Both the position numbers and the translations under genes were made by a program. From the NCBI RefSeq assembly GCF_028471905.1, contig NZ_CP116902.1, positions 2,268,501-2,332,500 of the forward strand: a DNA stretch of 64,000 nt. The letters are read 5' to 3'. The stretch's first letter is position 1; each line of letters starts with the position of its first letter. The notes under the pieces are model-generated. The model did no database searches. It had not been told where the DNA came from and worked only from the letters and a program-made list of their open reading frames with translations. This document shows positions 24,500 through 33,950 of this stretch, in pieces. The DNA comes from Aneurinibacillus uraniidurans (lineage in GTDB: Bacteria > Bacillota > Bacilli > Aneurinibacillales > Aneurinibacillaceae).

Positions 24500-25831
24500 T
24501 TAGTAATTCATGTACTGCTCGCGCTCCCATGCGTGAACAGTTGTGCGGAACATATCCCACTCGATTTCTTTCGCTTCTACAAAGTGCTCAAGCGCATGTT
24601 CACCAATTGCTGCACATACTACTTCATCTTTCAGCAGCTCTTGAATCGCTTCTTTCAGCGTAGCTGGCAGACTTGCGATACCAGCCTCTTCACGTTCTGC
24701 TTCGTTCATAACATAGATGTTGCGGTCAACTGATGCCGGAGCTGGCAGTTTGTTCTCTACGCCGTCAAGACCTGAAGCAAGCAGAACAGCCAGTGCGAGG
24801 TACGGGTTCGCAGCCGGGTCCGGATTACGAACTTCAATACGAGTGCTCAGGCCACGGGAAGCCGGGATTCGGACAAGCGGGCTGCGGTTTTTCGCAGACC
24901 ATGCCACGTAGCACGGAGCTTCATAGCCCGGTACAAGACGCTTGTAGGAGTTTACAGTCGGATTCGTGATCGCTGCAAATCCACGAGCGTGCTTGATAAT
25001 ACCAGCCAGGAAGTGCATCGCTGTTTCACTCAAGCCAAGCTCAGTAGACGGATCTTCGAATACGTTTTTGCCCTTAGCGAAGAGGGAGAGGTTGCAGTGC
25101 ATACCGGAACCATTAATACCGAACAACGGTTTCGGCATGAACGTTGCATGCAGACCGTGTTTGCGTGCAATTGTTTTAACAACAAGTTTGAATGTTTGGA
25201 TCTGGTCAGCTGCTTCTACTGCATCCGCATATTTGAAGTCAATTTCGTGCTGACCTGGTGCTACTTCATGGTGAGATGCTTCCATATGGAATCCCATTTG
25301 CTCAAGCGTCAGTACGATATCACGACGGCAGTTCTCACCGAGGTCAAGTGGTGCGAAGTCAAAATATCCACCTTGGTCGTTCAGTTCTGTAGTCGGCTGG
25401 CCTTTTTCATCCAGTTTGAAGAGGAAGAATTCTGGCTCTGGTCCAATGTTGAACTGATCGTAACCGAGTTCTCCTGCTCTTTTGAGGGAAGCTTTCAGAA
25501 CTTGACGCGGGTCACCCATGAATGGTTTGCCATCCGGTGTGAATACATCACAGATAAAGCGAGCAACTTTTCCACCTTCTGTAATCCATGGGAATACCAC
25601 GAATGTGTTGATGTCTGGATACAGGTACATATCAGATTCTTCAATGCGAACGAAACCTTCAATTGAAGAACCGTCAAACATCATTTTGTTATCCAGTGCT
25701 TTTTCCAGCTGGCTTGACGGAATCTCAACATTCTTGATTGTACCGAGCAAATCTGTGAATTGAAGACGAATGTATTTTACATTTTCTTCTTCAACCAAAC
25801 GATAGATGTCATCTTTTGTGTACTTTGCCAT
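24500..25831 (-). CDS. glnA: Glutamine synthetase, type I (GlnA)
   Basis: 443 aa, the usual length for the short Firmicute GSI-alpha form without an adenylylation loop. Visible landmarks are the beta-grasp start ([20 protein letters not shown]), [73 protein letters not shown] and [16 protein letters not shown]. It makes glutamine from glutamate, ammonia and ATP. The feedback-inhibited enzyme also controls GlnR and TnrA in Bacillus. The start is the ATG ten bases after AAGGAGG; a TTG two codons earlier overlaps the spacer. It follows glnR on the same strand, 66 bp apart, as in the classic glnRA operon. Confidence 0.97.
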   Translation of the reverse strand: MAKYTKDDIYRLVEEENVKYIRLQFTDLLGTIKNVEIPSSQLEKALDNKMMFDGSSIEGFVRIEESDMYLYPDINTFVVFPWITEGGKVARFICDVFTPDGKPFMGDPRQVLKASLKRAGELGYDQFNIGPEPEFFLFKLDEKGQPTTELNDQGGYFDFAPLDLGENCRRDIVLTLEQMGFHMEASHHEVAPGQHEIDFKYADAVEAADQIQTFKLVVKTIARKHGLHATFMPKPLFGINGSGMHCNLSLFAKGKNVFEDPSTELGLSETAMHFLAGIIKHARGFAAITNPTVNSYKRLVPGYEAPCYVAWSAKNRSPLVRIPASRGLSTRIEVRNPDPAANPYLALAVLLASGLDGVENKLPAPASVDRNIYVMNEAEREEAGIASLPATLKEAIQELLKDEVVCAAIGEHALEHFVEAKEIEWDMFRTTVHAWEREQYMNY

Positions 25832-25897
25832 CTCCAAACAGCCTCCTTAAGTCTCTCCCTCACTGCTGAGGAAACTCCATTGTGATTTATTGTAATA

Positions 25898-26308
25898 TTA
25901 ATGGAAGAAGCGGGATAGCTCCCCCCGGTTAAGCGGTGTGTGCCCAGGTCGGTTCGCATGTGTAATCATCTGCTGCTTTAACAGCTCGCGCAACTGACGG
26001 TTCGTCAATTCCTTGCGCTTCTCTTCTGTCTTCTCATTGATGATCGTCGCATCAGACATGCCCGTTTCCTTCATTGCTAGCACCTGTTTGATGCCTGCAA
26101 TATTGAGCCCTTTCTCAAGCAGGGATTTAATCTCTAGCAAGCGGTCTACATCATTAAAGGAAAACAATCGCTGATTACCCTTAGTGCGCGCAGGCTCTAT
26201 TAATTCTTGCTGTTCGTAATATCGAATCTGCCGGGCCGTAAGCTCTGTAAGCTGCATTACGATCCCGATCGGAAAAAGAGCCATATTGCGGCGAAGCTCA
26301 TCGTTCAT
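25898..26308 (-). CDS. glnR: GlnR, MerR-family nitrogen regulator
   Basis: 136 aa. N-terminal MerR winged helix (MQLTELTARQIRYYEQQELI, then PARTKGNQRLFSFNDVDRLLEI) and a short C-terminal tail ending RGELSRFFH, the autoinhibitory segment that feedback-inhibited GlnA relieves. GlnR represses glnRA and other nitrogen genes when glutamine is plentiful, binding TGTNA-N7-TNACA. A perfect match to that box lies just upstream (26387-26403), consistent with autoregulation. Confidence 0.95.
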   Translation of the reverse strand: MNDELRRNMALFPIGIVMQLTELTARQIRYYEQQELIEPARTKGNQRLFSFNDVDRLLEIKSLLEKGLNIAGIKQVLAMKETGMSDATIINEKTEEKRKELTNRQLRELLKQQMITHANRPGHTPLNRGELSRFFH

Positions 26309-26353
26309 TTTCTTACTCCTTTCGCCGGTTTGATCTCCTTGCTCCTGAAACTT

Positions 26354-26403
26354 ATTTTACACGTGTCAGCTTTCCTCGTCAATACGTGTGAGGTAACTTT
26401 ACA
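26354..26403 (-). promoter_or_regulatory. glnRA promoter with GlnR/TnrA box
   Basis: On the reverse strand a sigma-A promoter reads TTGACG (26382-26377), 17 bp spacer, TAAAAT (26359-26354). Immediately upstream, 26387-26403 reads TGTAAAGTTACCTCACA, an exact fit to TGTNA-N7-TNACA. A second, poorer half-site overlaps the -10 region. Confidence 0.8.
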
Positions 26404-26413
26404 TGTATTTTTT

Positions 26414-27682
26414 TTAGATTTTACACAATCTTTTCTCAATCATCTCATTCAGTGCCGTTAATACTCCTACTTTGACATGAGAAGCTGTTAAGCCCCCCTG
26501 AACAAAGCCAAGATATGGCGGGCGTACGGGACCATCTGCCGACAGTTCGATGCTTGCCCCTTGAATGAACGTACCGGCAGCCATAATAACCGGGTCCAAG
26601 TAACCTGGCATAGCACCAGGCTGCGGAACAACATGTGAATCAACCGGAGATGCTTTCTGAATGCCCTGACAAAAAGCAATCAACCCTTCTGCTGTACCAA
26701 ACTCAACGGATTGAATCAGATCGGTACGCGGCGCATCCCAGCGCGGATTCGTTTTAAATCCAAGAACCTCCAGCATACCAGCTGTGAATACCGCGCCTTT
26801 CAGCGCTTCTCCAACAACATGAGGTGCTAAGAAAAATCCTTGGAACATCTCCAGCGTGCCGTACAGAGTCGAGCCAACTTCTGCTCCAATTCCCGGAGCG
26901 GTCATGCGATAGGATGCCATCTCAACTAAGTCAGCACGCCCAACGATGTAGCCACCGCTTTTCGCCAGGCCGCCACCTGGGTTCTTAATGAGGGAACCCG
27001 CCATAATGTCAGCACCCGCTTCGAGCGGTTCACGAGCTTCCGTGAACTCGCCGTAACAGTTATCGACGAATACAATCAGGTCCGAACGAATGCCTTTAAC
27101 GAATTCGATCATCTCTTCGATTTGGGATACGGTAAACGATGGGCGATCCGCATAGCCGCGCGAACGCTGAATACCGATTACTTTTGTGCGGTCTGTGATC
27201 GCGTGCGCAATCGCTTCCCGGTCGATTTCTCCAGTTGCCAATAGCGGAATGGATTGATAGCCTACACCGTACTCTTTGAGAGAGCCTTTGCCTGTACCGC
27301 GAACACCAACAATTTCTTCAAGCGTGTCATACGGCGCACCTGTGATGTAGATCAGTTCATCATTCGGACGCAAAAGACCGAACAGCGCAATCGCAATGGC
27401 GTGAGTACCACTCAGGATATGGCTGCGTACAAGGGCGGCTTCCCCACCGAATACGGTGGCGTATACTTTTTCAAGTGTTTCCCGTCCCATATCGTCATAG
27501 CCGTAGCCTGTCGATGGTGCAAAATGAAAGTCACTGACTTGATGCTTTTGGAACGCTTTCAATACTTTGAATTGGTTAAAATCAGCCATTTTCTCAATTT
27601 CGCGCAAGCGCGGCTGAATCATCTCTTCGACCTGCGCAACGTAAGGGGACAATGCTTCCCCGTGTGGTAAATACGAAAACAC
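26414..27682 (-). CDS. ynbB: YnbB-like methionine gamma-lyase family PLP protein
   Basis: 422 aa fold-type I PLP protein of the so-called aluminium-resistance/YnbB family. The PLP lysine is in AGSLIKNPGGGLAKSGGY, VDNCYGEF supplies the pyridine-binding aspartate, and STGYGYDDMGRETLE and RSHILSGTHAIA are family signatures. The true reaction is not established; the annotation as methionine gamma-lyase or C-S lyase is by distant homology. The start is a GTG after GGGAGAG. Its position between hflX and glnR matches the Bacillus order, and it is 19 bp from hflX, so it is probably in the same transcript. Confidence 0.88.
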   Translation of the reverse strand: MFSYLPHGEALSPYVAQVEEMIQPRLREIEKMADFNQFKVLKAFQKHQVSDFHFAPSTGYGYDDMGRETLEKVYATVFGGEAALVRSHILSGTHAIAIALFGLLRPNDELIYITGAPYDTLEEIVGVRGTGKGSLKEYGVGYQSIPLLATGEIDREAIAHAITDRTKVIGIQRSRGYADRPSFTVSQIEEMIEFVKGIRSDLIVFVDNCYGEFTEAREPLEAGADIMAGSLIKNPGGGLAKSGGYIVGRADLVEMASYRMTAPGIGAEVGSTLYGTLEMFQGFFLAPHVVGEALKGAVFTAGMLEVLGFKTNPRWDAPRTDLIQSVEFGTAEGLIAFCQGIQKASPVDSHVVPQPGAMPGYLDPVIMAAGTFIQGASIELSADGPVRPPYLGFVQGGLTASHVKVGVLTALNEMIEKRLCKI

Positions 27683-27700
27683 GTGTATCTCTCCCGACTT

Positions 27701-28966
27701 CTAGATAATATAGTGCGACAGTTCACGGGATACTTGTCCAAGATTACTTCCGCGAACTTCCATATGATAATGCATGCCGTCTTCGCTTACTTCTTCTTTC
27801 AGCACGTGCATGTGACGATGCAAGAGAGCGTGCAAATCACCCCGTGCAATCGGGATACGCAGCACATACCGGCTATGCTGCTTATTAATCTCTTCTTCGA
27901 TTTTGACAAGCAGACGACTCATGTCTTCCTTGCGATAAGCGGATACATACATCGCCTCCCCGGACGTCGGCAGCACCGGACGCTCGGATACTTGATCCAT
28001 CTTGTTAAACAATGTAAGACGCGGAATGGAAAGTGCATCGAGCTCACCTAGCACTTCGTCCACAACTTCCATATGAATCCCCGCCTCTGGATGCGAGGCA
28101 TCCACAACTTGAATGATGAGGTCTGCCTCGGCTGCTTCTTCCAGTGTCGAGCGGAATGCAGCAACGAGCTGATGCGGCAAGTCTTGAATGAAACCAACGG
28201 TATCAGTTACGACAATGTCCTCTCCACCCGGAAGCGTCACTCGACGCGCAGTCGGGTCAAGTGTGGCGAATAGCTGGTTCTCTTCGAGTACACCGGCATC
28301 CGTCAGGCGATTGAGAACCGTTGATTTCCCTGCATTTGTATAGCCGACAAGCGCCACCTGAAATACATCGTTTTTCTTCCGACGTTCCCGGTGCAGCTGA
28401 CGATGGCGTTTTACTTCATCGAGATGCGCTTCAATTTCACTGATGCGGCGGCGGATGTGACGGCGGTCGCTCTCAAGCTTCGTCTCCCCCGGTCCACGCG
28501 TCCCGATTCCCGCACCGAGACGAGACAGTTCGGCCCCTTTACCGGTCAAGCGCGGCAGGCGGTAATTCAGTTGAGCCAGTTCCACCTGCAGCTTGCCTTC
28601 CCGCGAACGAGCACGCTGGGCAAAAATGTCCAGAATAAGCTGGGTGCGATCAATGACCTTGCACGGAATGACACCTTCGAGATTGCGCACCTGCATCGGG
28701 GTTAGTTCATCATTGAAAATGACCAAATCTGCCTCAAGCTGCTCGACCATCCGATTCAGCTCATCCACTTTCCCTTTTCCGATGTACAGGCGTGCATCGA
28801 CATAATCCCGCCCCTGCGTTAGCACACCGGCCACTTCAGCCTGCGCGGTTTGCGTCAGTTCTTCAAGTTCATCCATCGATAGGGCAAACCGACGTTCATC
28901 ACTGCCCTTCTTATAATATCCAACCAGAACGGCACGCTCTGTTTTTTGTTCATCAACAATATGTAT
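27701..28966 (-). CDS. hflX: HflX ribosome-associated GTPase
   Basis: About 420 aa. An N-terminal glycine-rich HflX domain ([55 protein letters not shown]), then a G domain with GYTNAGKST (G1), [18 protein letters not shown] (G3) and FNKMD (G4). HflX splits stalled 70S ribosomes under heat or antibiotic stress. The start is unclear. The best ribosome site (AAAGGAGGG) lies inside the longest frame and points to an ATA codon at 28966 nine bases later; no ATG, GTG or TTG is suitably placed. The longer TTG-initiated frame (to 29023) has no ribosome site. Confidence 0.9.
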   Translation of the reverse strand: MHIVDEQKTERAVLVGYYKKGSDERRFALSMDELEELTQTAQAEVAGVLTQGRDYVDARLYIGKGKVDELNRMVEQLEADLVIFNDELTPMQVRNLEGVIPCKVIDRTQLILDIFAQRARSREGKLQVELAQLNYRLPRLTGKGAELSRLGAGIGTRGPGETKLESDRRHIRRRISEIEAHLDEVKRHRQLHRERRKKNDVFQVALVGYTNAGKSTVLNRLTDAGVLEENQLFATLDPTARRVTLPGGEDIVVTDTVGFIQDLPHQLVAAFRSTLEEAAEADLIIQVVDASHPEAGIHMEVVDEVLGELDALSIPRLTLFNKMDQVSERPVLPTSGEAMYVSAYRKEDMSRLLVKIEEEINKQHSRYVLRIPIARGDLHALLHRHMHVLKEEVSEDGMHYHMEVRGSNLGQVSRELSHYII

Positions 28967-29028
28967 GGCGAACGCCCTCCTTTTCCTTCTTATCTTACCA
29001 AATGTGGGGGGAAAATACGACAAACTAC

Positions 29029-29307
29029 AAAAAAGAGCTTGAAGGGTTGGAGGCTCCCCAACGTGTAGTGGAGGAGCGGAGAAGGCAGGCGTCTATCACT
29101 TCGGTACGCTTACAAAGAAGCGAATCAAGGCCGCTTCAGGGACCTGACACACTCGCCCATAAAAGGGCAGGATGTTAATCATAGAAGTGTTATGGGCAAA
29201 AGCCCGTGCGTCCGCTCCCTTCCGCTTGGTAGCGCGTACAGGCGTTCCGTGACGCCTGCCTTCTCCACTCCTACCCACGTTTGGGCAGTTAACGATCAAG
29301 CATTTTT
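29029..29307 (+). repeat. Giant structured hairpin, family copy A
   Basis: About 280 bp folding on itself. The outer stem AAAAAGAGCTTGA/TCAAGCATTTTT encloses CCCCAACGTG/CACGTTTGGG, then a 16-bp perfect stem (29078-29093 with 29251-29266). Inside are blocks shared with the other three copies: TTCGGTACGCT, AAGCGAATCAAGGCCGCT, GGGCAAAAGCCCGT, CTTCCGCTTGGTAGCGCGTA. The 16-bp stem sequence is unlike that of the other copies yet fully complementary. It lies upstream of hflX. Reading frames across it have no ribosome sites. It is a candidate non-coding RNA or structured repeat. Confidence 0.7.
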
Positions 29308-29324
29308 ATAGCTTGGCTTCGCGG

Positions 29325-29595
29325 TTTTTATTTTTTGAATCCCAACTTTGTTGGGATGAGAGAAGAGAGAAGCAAGAGAGCGTCTGTACGCGCTACCGAG
29401 CGGAAGGAGGACGGCGAACGAGGTTTTGCCCGCAATCCTTCCATGAAGAAGCATCCCTGTCCCCTTTTTGCGGGCACGTTCGCTGTTCTCCTGGAGCGGC
29501 CTTGATTCGCTTCCCTGCAAAGCGTACCTGAGCGAACGGCTTCTCTCTTCTCTCATTCCACCACCAAAGCCCCTCGATTCCAAAAAAATAAAAAA
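29325..29595 (-). repeat. Giant structured hairpin, family copy B (inverted)
   Basis: The same family on the other strand, facing copy A tail-to-tail. Perfect 18-bp stem 29356-29373 with 29539-29556 (purine-rich GAGAGAAG against CTTCTCTC), and outer pairing of TTTTTATTTTTTGAATC with GATTCCAAAAAAATAAAAAA. The internal stem GCGAACGTGCCCGC/GCGGGCAAAACCTCGTTCGC is well formed. No gene is seen in it. Confidence 0.7.
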
Positions 29596-29627
29596 GGAGC
29601 CCCTCCGTTGACTCACGGACAGCTCCT
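29595..29627 (-). terminator. Terminator of AbrB-like gene
   Basis: GGAGCTGTCCGT/ACGGAGGGGCTCC stem with a GAGTCA loop, followed on the reverse strand by TTTTTTATTTTTTT. It shares its T tract with the foot of hairpin B. Confidence 0.7.
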
Positions 29628-29649
29628 GTCTACCGCATAAGCGGCCTAT

Positions 29650-29838
29650 TTATGTATGATCATCACGGTCGGATGCAGGGGTCCACTGAAAGACGTAATC
29701 CGGCGTTGTTTTTTTCAATATCACACGTTCTCCCTTTACCTCACATTCCACTCGACCAAAGCCTAAAAGCTCATGAATCTCTGGAGGTAATAGGATTTGT
29801 CCATCTTCCGCTACACGGCATACAAATCGCTTATTCAC
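29650..29838 (-). CDS. SpoVT/AbrB-fold small DNA-binding protein
   Basis: 62 aa. Swapped-hairpin AbrB domain: VCRVAEDGQILLPPEIHELLGF, then GRVECEVKGERVILKK. The GTG start has GGGGGAGAG upstream. Such proteins act as transition-state regulators or as antitoxins; no toxin gene is adjacent. It is similar in layout to the 54-aa protein at 44197-44361. A good terminator follows. Confidence 0.8.
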   Translation of the reverse strand: MNKRFVCRVAEDGQILLPPEIHELLGFGRVECEVKGERVILKKTTPDYVFQWTPASDRDDHT

Positions 29839-30018
29839 CTGCTCTCCCCCTTCCTTTTTCCATTATATAACGCATCAATAGAATTGCCTATCGGAACTTT
29901 ATTCCTATAAGGGTATCTCCAAAAACGAAAATTTTGTATGCTATGGACCGTCCGATCATGCTACCTTATGGGAACAGAACTGGCTCACAAGTCATGAGTC
30001 AGCTTCATTTTTAGTCTC

Positions 30019-30558
30019 TCATTTTTGTTTATGTTGTTTAAGCATATCTTCTAAGTATTCTAGAGACTTTCCTTTAGGAACACTTAAAGAAGACCAGTTT
30101 TCATTTTTAATTTGCTTACCAATGTAAACGATTTGCCCAATGTGGTATGAATAGTGGGAAACCTGCCTTTGTATAGCTTTTATAACAGAGTGAGCTTCGC
30201 CACGAATATAAATTGTTTTTAACAGATCATCCTCTGTTAGGCTGTGCAAGGTAGCAAAGAGAATCCCCCATCCATCCTCCCACGCTTGAAGAAGAGCTTT
30301 TTTGGTGGAGTATCCTTCTTCAAATTCATTATCTCGGTTTCTATTAGGCTTTTCACCATCTGTTGTTAGGAAGTCCGTCCATCTTGAAATCATATTTCCA
30401 CTGATATGTTTAATGATAATAGCGATACTGTTTGACTCGCTCGTCGGAGACCAATGTAATTCTTCGATGTCCAACTGAGAAATGATTTTCTCCCCTAAAT
30501 CCTTGATACTTTTGAAGTTAGCAATGACACATTCTAAGTATTCATTTTGAATGCTCAT
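30019..30558 (-). CDS. DinB-superfamily protein (DUF1572 type)
   Basis: 179 aa four-helix DinB-like protein. NSIAIIIKHISGNMISRWTDFLTTDGEK carries the first metal histidine, HSLTEDDL the middle region, and RQVSHYSYHIGQIVYIGK the two C-terminal histidines, which together fit the family's Ni/Zn-binding triad. Family members include bacillithiol- and mycothiol-dependent transferases, and many have unknown function. GGGGGAAGGG precedes the ATG. It is transcribed singly. Confidence 0.8.
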   Translation of the reverse strand: MSIQNEYLECVIANFKSIKDLGEKIISQLDIEELHWSPTSESNSIAIIIKHISGNMISRWTDFLTTDGEKPNRNRDNEFEEGYSTKKALLQAWEDGWGILFATLHSLTEDDLLKTIYIRGEAHSVIKAIQRQVSHYSYHIGQIVYIGKQIKNENWSSLSVPKGKSLEYLEDMLKQHKQK

Positions 30559-30733
30559 TTTCCCTTCCCCCTTTTTAATAACCTATCAATAAAATTATAC
30601 AAAAAAAGGGAATATCCTTCTTAGAGAATTAATGCAAGCACCCAATGACATGTAACAATTATGCAACTTATCGGATCAGGAAGGCGTCTAGAAAGAGACT
30701 TATCTGAAAGCAAGAAAGGGGACTCACCAAACT

Positions 30734-31471
30734 ATGAACCAGAAAAAATTAGGAAAAGCGCTGCTATGCGTGCCACTTCTCAGCGCCTGGCTGCTCACTT
30801 ACACACCAGCTTCTGCACACGCGGAATCGACTACTGCCGTAGCACACACGATCACAGTAACAGGTAAAGGAGAAATTCGCGTTAAGCCAGATACTGCTTA
30901 TATTCAACTCGGACTTACCACTACCGGAAAAACAGCACGGGAAGCCCAGCAAAAAAATGCAACTGAGTTCCAAAACATCCGCAAGACATTAGCAGCATTC
31001 AAAATTGCAGAAGCAGACATTCAAACTGTTCGTTATTCCACCTCCCCTGATTACTCGTGGGACAACAACAAACAAACGTTAAAAGGATATCAGGTAGAAC
31101 AAATCATTTCCATCAAATACCGGGATCTAAATCGCGTCGGAGAACTGCTTGATCAGGCTACTGCGGCAGGTGCGAACCGGATTGACAATGTGACATTTAC
31201 ATCAGAGAAGCTCGATACGTACCGCATGGATGCGACCGACCGAGCAATTGACAATGCTCGACTGAAAGCAGACCGCATGGCAGCCCGTGCCGGGGTCAAA
31301 ATCAATACAGTCCTTGCGATCAGCGATGGCTCCACGCCATCGGTCATATATCCTCTCCGAGACACAATAAGTGTGGGGTCTAGTATGAAAAGTCCAGCTG
31401 AATCATCCAGCCAGCTATCACCAGGCGAGCTTGTTATCGAAGACTACGTTACCGTTACATACGGCTACTAA
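30734..31471 (+). CDS. Secreted SIMPL-domain (DUF541) protein
   Basis: 245 aa with a signal peptide (KKLGKALLCVPLLSAWLLTY, cleavage near SAHA-E). The mature part is a SIMPL domain: ITVTGKGEIRVKPDTAYIQLGL at the start, YRDLNRVGELLDQATAAGAN in the middle, and ERA-type helix ATDRAIDNARLKADRMAARAGVK. The family is extracytoplasmic and linked to cell-envelope or oxidative stress, with no defined biochemical activity. AAAGGGG precedes the ATG, and a strong terminator follows the stop. Confidence 0.88.
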   Translation: MNQKKLGKALLCVPLLSAWLLTYTPASAHAESTTAVAHTITVTGKGEIRVKPDTAYIQLGLTTTGKTAREAQQKNATEFQNIRKTLAAFKIAEADIQTVRYSTSPDYSWDNNKQTLKGYQVEQIISIKYRDLNRVGELLDQATAAGANRIDNVTFTSEKLDTYRMDATDRAIDNARLKADRMAARAGVKINTVLAISDGSTPSVIYPLRDTISVGSSMKSPAESSSQLSPGELVIEDYVTVTYGY

Positions 31472-31472
31472 A

Positions 31473-31516
31473 AAAAGCGGTCCCTCTCGCCATGTTTTGG
31501 CTTTGGGACCGCTTCT
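31473..31516 (+). terminator. Terminator with GCCATGTTTTGGC loop
   Basis: Stem AAGCGGTCCC/GGGACCGCTT, loop containing GCCATGTTTTGGC, followed by a T-rich run. The loop recurs at 35358 and, in variant form, at 63026. Confidence 0.85.
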
Positions 31517-31521
31517 TCTTT

Positions 31522-31704
31522 TTACTGACATTCATCCTGACGAAGCCCTGCACGTTCTTCTGCCTCAGCCATCGACACCATACTTGTACGCGGTTTTTGA
31601 CCGGTCAGCGGAATCTGGCCATCCCGTCCAAACTGATCCAGATCACTCGGATGACTGCGCGGATGCTGCTTATCAAGCGCCTGTTGCTTATTCTTATCGG
31701 ACAT
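31522..31704 (-). CDS. Hypothetical 60-aa hydrophilic protein
   Basis: The start MSDKNKQQ follows AAGGGGTG at normal spacing. The product is polar, with a run HPRSHPSDLDQFGRDGQIPL. The size and composition resemble small spore-associated or YpzG-like proteins, but I do not recognise the family. It is tail-to-tail with the SIMPL gene. Confidence 0.5.
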   Translation of the reverse strand: MSDKNKQQALDKQHPRSHPSDLDQFGRDGQIPLTGQKPRTSMVSMAEAEERAGLRQDECQ

Positions 31705-31775
31705 ACACATGCACCCCTTACTGTTTTCGAAGATGCAGTTAGTATGATCCAAACACGAATTTCTTATTGCTCCAA

Positions 31776-32687
31776 TTACAGAATAAGCTTGTCAATTACT
31801 TTCACTAGATGCACAATCTCCGGCTTGCTCACCTGAGCATTTGCACCGACTTGTTCCCCCTTATGTCGCAGGTCATCTGTAATAAGCGAGGAGAAAATAA
31901 CAACCGGAAGCTTGCGCAAGTCCTTATGCTCTTTAATTCGTTTTGTCAAATGATGACCATCCATCTTCGGCATCTCAATGTCGGTAATCACAAGGCTCAC
32001 ATGATCAGTCACTTCATCACCTGTACGCACAACATGCTCGAGATAATTCCACGCCTCATTCCCATCCTGACAAATCTCAATATGTACATACCCGGCTTCA
32101 TGCAACGTTTCTTCAATTAATTTGCGCAAAATCGCAGAATCTTCCGCAAGTAAAATACGCTTCGTACTCTTATTACGTTCCCCTAATTCTTTCAACTGAC
32201 CAACATTGATGCCGGACTCTGGACTAATATCTACCACGATTTTCTCAAAATCGAGCAGCAGAATAAACCGTTCGCCCATTTTCACAACACCCGTTGTGCT
32301 GTTTTCTACACCGCGTGCAAGCTCTGACGGCTTCTCAATTTGTTCCCACGAAATACGATGAATACGCGATACGGAATGGACGTAGAATGCCACCTTCATC
32401 TGATTGAGCTCAGCGATAATAAGCTTATCCTGCTCCGGGTGATCAGATGGCGGATATCCAAGTGCCTGTGCTAGGTTAATAACAGATAGCACTTCCCCAC
32501 GCAGTTGAATAATCCCCATGACATGCGGATGAATTTTTGGCGTGCGCGTTACCGGAACTGGATTGATAACTTCGCGTACTTTAATAACATTAATACCAAA
32601 GGTATCTCCTCCGATACCAAATTCAATAATTTCCAGTTCATTCGTACCGCTCTCCAGCAAAATTCCTTTTTTATCATCAATTGCCAT
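31776..32687 (-). CDS. cheV: CheV chemotaxis coupling protein
   Basis: 303 aa. An N-terminal CheW-like coupling domain (EIIEFGIGGDTFGINVIKVR, VMGIIQLRGEVLSVINLA) is fused to a C-terminal response-regulator receiver (RILLAEDSAILRKLI, the phosphorylated aspartate in LVITDIEMPKMDGH, K in QVSKPE). CheV links chemoreceptors to CheA and tunes adaptation in motile Firmicutes. AAAGGGG precedes the ATG. It is a single-gene unit; no other chemotaxis gene is nearby. Confidence 0.95.
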   Translation of the reverse strand: MAIDDKKGILLESGTNELEIIEFGIGGDTFGINVIKVREVINPVPVTRTPKIHPHVMGIIQLRGEVLSVINLAQALGYPPSDHPEQDKLIIAELNQMKVAFYVHSVSRIHRISWEQIEKPSELARGVENSTTGVVKMGERFILLLDFEKIVVDISPESGINVGQLKELGERNKSTKRILLAEDSAILRKLIEETLHEAGYVHIEICQDGNEAWNYLEHVVRTGDEVTDHVSLVITDIEMPKMDGHHLTKRIKEHKDLRKLPVVIFSSLITDDLRHKGEQVGANAQVSKPEIVHLVKVIDKLIL

Positions 32688-32826
32688 CTCAAACGGCCCC
32701 TTTCGTTATATCCCTACAGTGAGAAGAAGAAATATATTCCCTTGAGTCTATAGTACCGTATTTTCTATGTTTTACGCTAGATGGTAAACAAAAGAAAAAT
32801 GCGCACGATCTTAAATAACCGCACGC

Positions 32827-33759
32827 TTACTCCTGTTCAAAGTCTTCGGCTTTTAACTCCATCAGCACCTCTTTATCTACCTGTAGAGCCGCATGATCGG
32901 TAACAATGCGAATCGCCTGCTGGCGAATCGCTTTTTCGATCACATTGCGCACGTAGCGGGCGTTACTAAAATGATTTTTCCCATTTTCCCGTTCGCGGGC
33001 AAGCATCCGGCGCAGTAGGTATCGCGAATCACTTGCTAGATAATATGCTTGTTCGTCACACATTGTATCGGCAATGTCTAAAAGCTGGTTCAGTGTATAA
33101 TCTGGAAAATCAAGCTGAATCGGAAAGCGGGAAGGCAGGCCTGGATTCGATGATAAAAACGTATCCATTTCCTCGTTATAACCGGCTAAAATCACAATCA
33201 ACTGTTTCCGGTCATCCTCGAGACTTTTAATTAATGTATCAATACACTCTTTACCAAAGTCTTTCTCTCCGCCTCGTACAAGTGAATACGCTTCATCAAT
33301 AAACAAAACACCGCCGATCGCTTTTTTGATCACGTCCCGTGTTCTCGAAGCTGTATGTCCAATATATTCCCCGACAAGATCAGCCCGCTCCACTTCCACC
33401 AGGTGACCTTTTTCGAGAATGCCCATGTCTTTGAACAGCTTACCGAGAATGCGGGCTACGGTTGTTTTACCGGTTCCCGGATTTCCACGAAACAACATAT
33501 GAAACATATGAGGTGCATTATGCAGTCCCTGCTCTTCCCGGAGCTTACGGATCGTTAAGAATGCATAAATTTCGTACACGAGCTTTTTCACTTCTTCGAG
33601 GCCAACAAGACTCTCCAGCTCTTTTAACGCACCTGATTCATTTTCGAGCGATTTTTCCATGCGTGAACTTATGATTTGCTCCCGGTTGCGGGCAGGCTGC
33701 GTTTCATTGCGGAATACAACTTTAATCTGATTACCACTTATGTGTCCTGTCGCTTTCAT
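32827..33759 (-). CDS. spoVK: Stage V sporulation protein K (AAA+ ATPase, CbxX/CfqX type)
   Basis: About 310 aa. Walker A is FRGNPGTGKTTVARI, Walker B VLFIDEAYSL, and a sensor/arginine-finger region lies around GLPSRFPIQLDFPDY. The CbxX/CfqX family C-terminal helical domain includes NARYVRNVIEKAIRQQA. SpoVK is needed for normal spore maturation in Bacillus; its exact substrate is unknown. The start is MKATG after GGGGTGAGAG. In many Bacilli spoVK lies next to hfq and hflX, while here it is 4 kb from hflX and 24 kb from hfq, so the ancestral cluster has been opened. Confidence 0.93.
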   Translation of the reverse strand: MKATGHISGNQIKVVFRNETQPARNREQIISSRMEKSLENESGALKELESLVGLEEVKKLVYEIYAFLTIRKLREEQGLHNAPHMFHMLFRGNPGTGKTTVARILGKLFKDMGILEKGHLVEVERADLVGEYIGHTASRTRDVIKKAIGGVLFIDEAYSLVRGGEKDFGKECIDTLIKSLEDDRKQLIVILAGYNEEMDTFLSSNPGLPSRFPIQLDFPDYTLNQLLDIADTMCDEQAYYLASDSRYLLRRMLARERENGKNHFSNARYVRNVIEKAIRQQAIRIVTDHAALQVDKEVLMELKAEDFEQE

Positions 33760-33950
33760 TCTCTCACCCCGCATGCTTAGCTTCTATTCACTGTATGCCA
33801 GAGAACAAGAAATTAGTTGCGGACAAGCTGAATTTTTCGCATCGTGATTCCATATGAAATAATTACCACGCATATACATCGGAATTGTATGTTACGATGG
33901 AACAGGTTCAGACGAGCCACTAAATTTATCGCAACAGGAGTGATGACACG

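Noticed and set aside
29096-29616. Several 60-130-codon frames on both strands in the hairpin regions (also 34706-35709)
   Set aside because: They arise from long GC-rich inverted repeats. None has a start site, and the stems change in a way that preserves pairing and not codons.
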